This document shows positions 60,766 to 64,000 of a stretch of 64,000 nt of DNA, piece after piece. Source of the stretch: Streptomyces sp. TRM49041 (GTDB taxonomy: Bacteria; Actinomycetota; Actinomycetes; Streptomycetales; Streptomycetaceae). Below the pieces are notes generated by a model, which worked only from the letters and a program-made list of their open reading frames with translations, did no database searches and was not told where the DNA came from. The stretch spans positions 140,584 through 204,583 of the forward strand of contig NZ_VSRY01000165.1 in assembly GCF_008271805.1 (NCBI RefSeq), in the 5' to 3' direction. The translations under genes and the position numbers were made by a program. Numbering within the stretch: the stretch's first letter is position 1; each line of letters opens with the position of its first letter.

Positions 60766-61260
60766 AACACCACCTCCGGCGCCGCGCGCCGCACCCGCCG
60801 GTACCAGATCCTCTGGCTCGACCACGGCACAGACCCGGCCGATGGGGTGTACGCCTATCCGGTGATGCCGGGCGCCACCCCCCGCACCGTCGCCGCCCGC
60901 GCCGCCGACCCCCGCCGGCTGGAGGCCCTCGACAACACCGTCGCCCGGCGGGCCGCACGCGTACCCTCCCCGGGCCTGACCTTCGCCGACTTCCGGCAGC
61001 CCGGTACGGTGGGGCCGCTCACCGGCACCGCCCCGGCGAGCGTCGCCGTACGGCGGCGCGGCCGCACCGCCGCCCCGCACATCGGCGAGCCGCCCCGCAC
61101 CGGGCGGCCCTTGGAGACCACCTGGCACCGTCTGGCGCGCACCGGGTCCTCGCCCACGACCCGTCCGCCGAGGTACTGTCCGCCGGGCCCGCCCCGCGGC
61201 TGCGGATCACCCCCGGCACCGCGTGCGCCGCTCGTCGCCGCCAGGCGGCCCGGAGCCGGC
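60735..61260 (+). pseudogene. Polysaccharide lyase family 8 C-terminal remnant
   Basis: On the forward strand RRTRRYQILWLDHGTDPADGVYAYPVMPGA, PSPGLTFADFRQPGTVGPL and SVAVRRRGRTAAPHIGEPPRTG match the C-terminal beta domains of PL8 enzymes (hyaluronate/chondroitin lyases). Near 61140 the frame shifts, and VLAHDPSAEVLSAGPAPRLRITPGTACAARR continues the domain in another frame. The signal peptide and whole catalytic alpha barrel are missing, so no active enzyme is made. Confidence 0.65.
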
Positions 61261-61283
61261 CCGCCCCGACTCCCGGACGACCC

Positions 61284-61340
61284 GCTTGTGGACATCCCAC
61301 AAGCCATCGGGGTGCAACGCTGGCACTTCGGCTGCACCCC
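61284..61340 (+). promoter_or_regulatory. Two consecutive hairpins upstream of the carboxylase operon
   Basis: GCTTGTGG/CCACAAGC (61284-61304, five-base loop) and GGGGTGCA/TGCACCCC (61309-61340, 16-base loop) are both perfect 8-bp stems. They precede the beta-subunit start by about 95 bases. They might terminate read-through or act as operator sites. A TAGGGT -10-like hexamer at 61423-61428 would give a nearly leaderless message. Confidence 0.4.
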
Positions 61341-61434
61341 GAAACGGTTCTGTTCAGGGCACACAGCAGATCAGTCCGGAGACTGTACGGAGTCAACGGC
61401 GGGTTTTCCTTGGTCGGCTCCGTAGGGTCGGTGC

Positions 61435-63018
61435 ATGACCGTTGTGGACGAAACCCAGGGCGAGCCCACCGACGCCCGCGGGCGTGTGGCCGAGCTGCAC
61501 GCCCTGCGCGAGGAGGCCCGGCGCGGCCCGAGTGAGCGCGCCACCGAGGCGCAGCACGCCAAGGGCAAGCTGACCGCTCGGGAGCGCATCGAGCTCCTGC
61601 TGGACGAGGGCTCGTTCCGGGAGGTCGAGCAGCTGCGCCGGCACCGGGCGACCGGTTTCGGCCTGGAGCACAAGAAGCCCTACACCGACGGTGTCATCAC
61701 CGGCTGGGGCACGGTCGACGGCCGCACGGTCTTCGTCTACGCGCATGACTTCCGGATCTTCGGCGGTGCGCTCGGCGAGGCCCACGCCACCAAGATCCAC
61801 AAGATCATGGACATGGCCATCGCGGCCGGCGCCCCGCTCGTCTCCCTCAACGACGGCGCCGGCGCCCGTATCCAGGAGGGCGTCTCCGCCCTCGCCGGGT
61901 ACGGCGGCATCTTCCAGCGCAACACCAAGGCGTCCGGTGTCATCCCGCAGATCTCCGTGATGCTCGGCCCGTGCGCCGGCGGCGCGGCCTACAGCCCCGC
62001 CCTCACGGACTTCGTCTTCATGGTCCGCGACACCTCGCAGATGTTCATCACCGGCCCGGACGTCGTGAAGGCCGTCACCGGTGAGGAGATCACGCAGAAC
62101 GGGCTCGGCGGCGCCGACGTCCACGCGGAGACCTCCGGCGTCGCGCACTTCGCGTACGACGACGAGGAGACCTGCATCGCCGAGGTCCGCTACCTCCTGT
62201 CGATGCTGCCGTCCAACAACCGCGAGAACCCGCCGGTCCACCCGAGCGAGGACCCCGCGGACCGCCGCGGCGACATGCTGCTCGACCTGGTGCCCGCGGA
62301 CGGCAACCGGCCGTACGACATGCACAAGGTCATCGAGGAGCTCGTCGACGACGGCGACTACCTGGAGATCCACGAGCGCTGGGCCCGCAACATCGTCTGC
62401 GCCCTCGCCCGTCTGGACGGCCAGGTCGTCGGCATCGTCGCCAACCAGCCGCAGACCCTCGCCGGTGTGCTGGACATCGAGGCGTCCGAGAAGGCCGCCC
62501 GCTTCGTCCAGATGTGCGACGCCTTCAACATCCCGATCGTCACGCTCCTCGACGTCCCCGGCTTCCTGCCCGGCGTCGACCAGGAGCACGGCGGCATCAT
62601 CCGGCACGGTGCCAAGCTGCTGTACGCGTACTGCAACGCGACCGTGCCGCGCATCTCGCTGATCCTGCGCAAGGCGTACGGCGGGGCGTACATCGTCATG
62701 GACTCCCAGTCCATCGGCGCCGACCTCACCTACGCCTGGCCCACCAACGAGATCGCCGTCATGGGCGCCGAGGGCGCCGCCAATGTCATCTTCCGTCGGC
62801 AGATCGCCGACGCCGAGGACCCCGAGGCCATGCGCTCCCGCATGGTCAAGGAGTACAAGGCCGAGCTGATGCACCCCTACTACGCCGCGGAGCGCGGCCT
62901 GGTCGACGACGTCATCGACCCCGCCGAGACCCGCGAGGTCCTGATCAGGTCCCTCGCCATGCTCCGCACCAAGCACGCCGACCTGCCGTCCCGCAAACAC
63001 GGCAACCCGCCGCAGTAA
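61435..63018 (+). CDS. accB: Acyl-CoA carboxylase beta (carboxyltransferase) subunit
   Basis: A 527-residue biotin-dependent carboxyltransferase that moves CO2 from carboxybiotin to acetyl-CoA or propionyl-CoA, providing malonyl-CoA and methylmalonyl-CoA for fatty acid and polyketide synthesis. Both crotonase-like domains are present (LVSLNDGAGARIQEGVSALAGYGGIF; VTLLDVPGFLPGVDQEHGGIIRHGAKLLYAYCNATVPRISLILRKAYGGAYIVM). The short epsilon-subunit gene follows immediately, the arrangement of S. coelicolor accB-accE, hence the symbol; pccB is the close alternative. ATG at 61435. Confidence 0.92.
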   Translation: MTVVDETQGEPTDARGRVAELHALREEARRGPSERATEAQHAKGKLTARERIELLLDEGSFREVEQLRRHRATGFGLEHKKPYTDGVITGWGTVDGRTVFVYAHDFRIFGGALGEAHATKIHKIMDMAIAAGAPLVSLNDGAGARIQEGVSALAGYGGIFQRNTKASGVIPQISVMLGPCAGGAAYSPALTDFVFMVRDTSQMFITGPDVVKAVTGEEITQNGLGGADVHAETSGVAHFAYDDEETCIAEVRYLLSMLPSNNRENPPVHPSEDPADRRGDMLLDLVPADGNRPYDMHKVIEELVDDGDYLEIHERWARNIVCALARLDGQVVGIVANQPQTLAGVLDIEASEKAARFVQMCDAFNIPIVTLLDVPGFLPGVDQEHGGIIRHGAKLLYAYCNATVPRISLILRKAYGGAYIVMDSQSIGADLTYAWPTNEIAVMGAEGAANVIFRRQIADAEDPEAMRSRMVKEYKAELMHPYYAAERGLVDDVIDPAETREVLIRSLAMLRTKHADLPSRKHGNPPQ

Positions 63019-63029
63019 GAGGAGCACCT

Positions 63030-63239
63030 GTGACCACGCCCACGGCAGACGCCAACCTCCTCCGGGTCGAGAAGGGCCAGGCCGCGCCCGAGGAGCTCGC
63101 CGCCCTCACCGCCGTCATACTGGCCCGCGCCAACGCCCGGCCGACCGCCGCCCCGGCCCACCGCGTCCGCTCCACGGCCGGCTGGCGCCGCCTGGAGCGC
63201 CAGTCCGGCTTCCGGGCGCCGCACTCCTGGCAGGGCTGA
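63030..63239 (+). CDS. accE: Acyl-CoA carboxylase epsilon subunit
   Basis: A 69-residue protein from GTG 63030, 11 bases after the beta-subunit stop and preceded by GAGGAGC. It has the hallmark of actinobacterial epsilon subunits: LLRVEKGQAAPEELAALTAVI in the middle and a basic-aromatic end, WRRLERQSGFRAPHSWQG. The epsilon subunit binds the beta hexamer and is needed for full carboxylase activity in Streptomyces. Confidence 0.88.
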   Translation: MTTPTADANLLRVEKGQAAPEELAALTAVILARANARPTAAPAHRVRSTAGWRRLERQSGFRAPHSWQG

Positions 63240-63293
63240 CCGCCCGGCTCCAGGTCCCGGGCAGCCCCGGGCCGCCCGGCCTCGTACAGTCAC

Positions 63294-63330
63294 GAAGGGC
63301 CCCGCACTCATCGCGAGTGCGGGGCCCTTC
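63294..63330. terminator. Perfect terminator hairpin after accE
   Basis: A perfect 16-bp stem (63294-63309 with 63315-63330) with a five-base loop ends in CCCTTC, about 55 bases after the accE stop. Confidence 0.88.
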
Positions 63331-63387
63331 GGCGTCCCTTTCCGGCCACGCCGCCGACGGCGCCGTGCCACGGCCGCGACCGGGAAC

Positions 63388-63428
63388 GGCTGAGGCCCGC
63401 CACACCGGTGGGTGTGCGGGCCTCAGCC
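63388..63428. terminator. Terminator hairpin for the leftward GTPase gene
   Basis: GGCTGAGGCCCG pairs with CGGGCCTCAGCC and CACACC with GGTGTG, with one bulged C and a GGTG loop, about 30 bases after the GTPase stop. With the preceding hairpin it separates convergent genes. Confidence 0.8.
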
Positions 63429-63457
63429 AGGGCGAGCGGTGCGAACACCGCGGCGCA

Positions 63458-64000
63458 TTACCGCAGTCGTGCCATGAGGGCGTGTTCGACGAGGGTGATG
63501 AGTGCGCTCTTGGCGTCCGCGCGGTGGCGGGCGTCGGTGGTGATGATGGGGGTGTCGGGGCCGATCTGGAGTGCTTCGCGGACTTCGTCGGGGGTGTAGG
63601 GCTGGTGTCCTTCGAAGCCGTTGAGGGCGATGACGAAGGGGAGGCCGCTGTTCTCGAAGTAGTCGACGGCGGGGAAGCAGTCGGCGAGGCGTCGGGTGTC
63701 GACGAGTACGATCGCTCCGATGGCGCCGCGTACGAGGTCGTCCCACATGAACCAGAAGCGGTCCTGGCCGGGTGTGCCGAAGAGGTAGAGGATCAGGTCC
63801 TGGTCCAGGGTGATCCGGCCGAAGTCCATGGCGACGGTCGTCGTGGTCTTGTCGCCGGTGTGGGTGAGGTCGTCGATGCCCGCGGACGCGGACGTCATGA
63901 CGGCCTCGGTACGCAGCGGGTTGATCTCCGAGACGGCGCCGACGAACGTGGTCTTGCCCACGCCGAAGCCGCCCGCCACCACGATCTTCGCGCTGGTGGT
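63458..64000 (-). CDS. Conservon-type small GTP-binding protein, CvnD-like (partial)
   Basis: The C-terminal 180 or so residues of a GTPase that runs off the right edge; only the extreme N-terminus is missing. It has the P-loop KIVVAGGFGVGKTTFVGAVSEI, a switch region DDLTHTG, LYLFGTPGQDRFWFMWDDL in place of the DxxG motif, and FVIALNGFEG in place of NKxD. This is the form seen in the fourth protein (CvnD) of Streptomyces conservons, which work with a sensor-like CvnA, a roadblock CvnB and CvnC. Those partners would be expected upstream, beyond the window. Confidence 0.88.
   Translation of the reverse strand, partial: TTSAKIVVAGGFGVGKTTFVGAVSEINPLRTEAVMTSASAGIDDLTHTGDKTTTTVAMDFGRITLDQDLILYLFGTPGQDRFWFMWDDLVRGAIGAIVLVDTRRLADCFPAVDYFENSGLPFVIALNGFEGHQPYTPDEVREALQIGPDTPIITTDARHRADAKSALITLVEHALMARLR

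Noticed and set aside
1..64000. Transposases, integrases, tRNA genes, rRNA genes and replication origins
   Set aside because: I looked for characteristic protein motifs and RNA features on both strands and found none I could support; the accessory island has no visible mobility gene.

Overview
The window is high-GC actinobacterial DNA with strong G/C bias at third codon positions, GTG and TTG starts, and a gene order (mnmA, ligA, a GGDEF-EAL gene, gatCA, gatB, then GGDEF-EAL, ilvBNC, serA, the proline genes, leuB, ilvE, a urease-like locus, citramalate synthase, the acyl-CoA carboxylase beta/epsilon pair, conservon-type GTPase) that I recognise from Streptomyces chromosome cores. The species cannot be fixed from sequence alone.

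Layout. 1-6.5 kb: the end of an amidase gene, mnmA, a DUF427 protein, a LOG-family protein, a short-chain dehydrogenase, a MetE-like protein and ligA. 6.7-12.5 kb: a membrane GGDEF-EAL protein (RmdB-like), then gatC-gatA-small membrane protein-gatB, closed by a perfect 14-bp hairpin. 12.7-19.2 kb: MMPL transporter, N-acetyltransferase, PQQ-type sugar dehydrogenase lipoprotein, aldo/keto reductase and 2-hydroxyacid dehydrogenase. 19.4-28.2 kb: a second GGDEF-EAL protein (CdgC-like, with a degenerate EAL half) behind a near-consensus BldD box, then ilvB-ilvN-ilvC behind a leader-peptide attenuator, and serA. 28.3-32.4 kb: a PucR-type regulator divergent from proline dehydrogenase and P5C dehydrogenase, with two perfect palindromes between them. 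32.5-37.2 kb: secreted S1 protease, an AAC(2')-like acetyltransferase, a 44-residue protein behind a structured leader, leuB and ilvE.

37.3-42.4 kb holds the most unusual metabolic locus: a fused urease gamma-beta subunit, a urease alpha homologue that keeps the metal ligands but has lost the canonical flap Cys-His, agmatine deiminase, an unknown protein and a TetR regulator. Two near-identical palindromic sites lie in the upstream region, and no urease accessory genes are nearby. Agmatine deiminase makes N-carbamoylputrescine, a substituted urea, so a changed substrate for the urease-like enzyme is a testable idea. 42.4-45.8 kb: citramalate synthase, itself behind a predicted Ile-codon attenuator, and a Gly-rich exported membrane protein.

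45.8-61.3 kb is an accessory island. It carries a 3540-residue WapA/Rhs-type polymorphic toxin with three LamG-like domains and a C-terminal non-specific nuclease, a SUKH (SMI1/KNR4) gene just downstream as probable immunity, a decayed second gene, an ATPase-DUF234 protein, an acyltransferase, and two facing gene remnants (YceI and polysaccharide lyase 8) full of short tandem repeats. Core genes resume with the acyl-CoA carboxylase beta and epsilon subunits and a partial conservon GTPase.

Branched-chain amino acid synthesis is spread over ilvBNC, leuB, ilvE and cimA; two of these units (ilvB and cimA) show leader peptides followed by intrinsic terminators.
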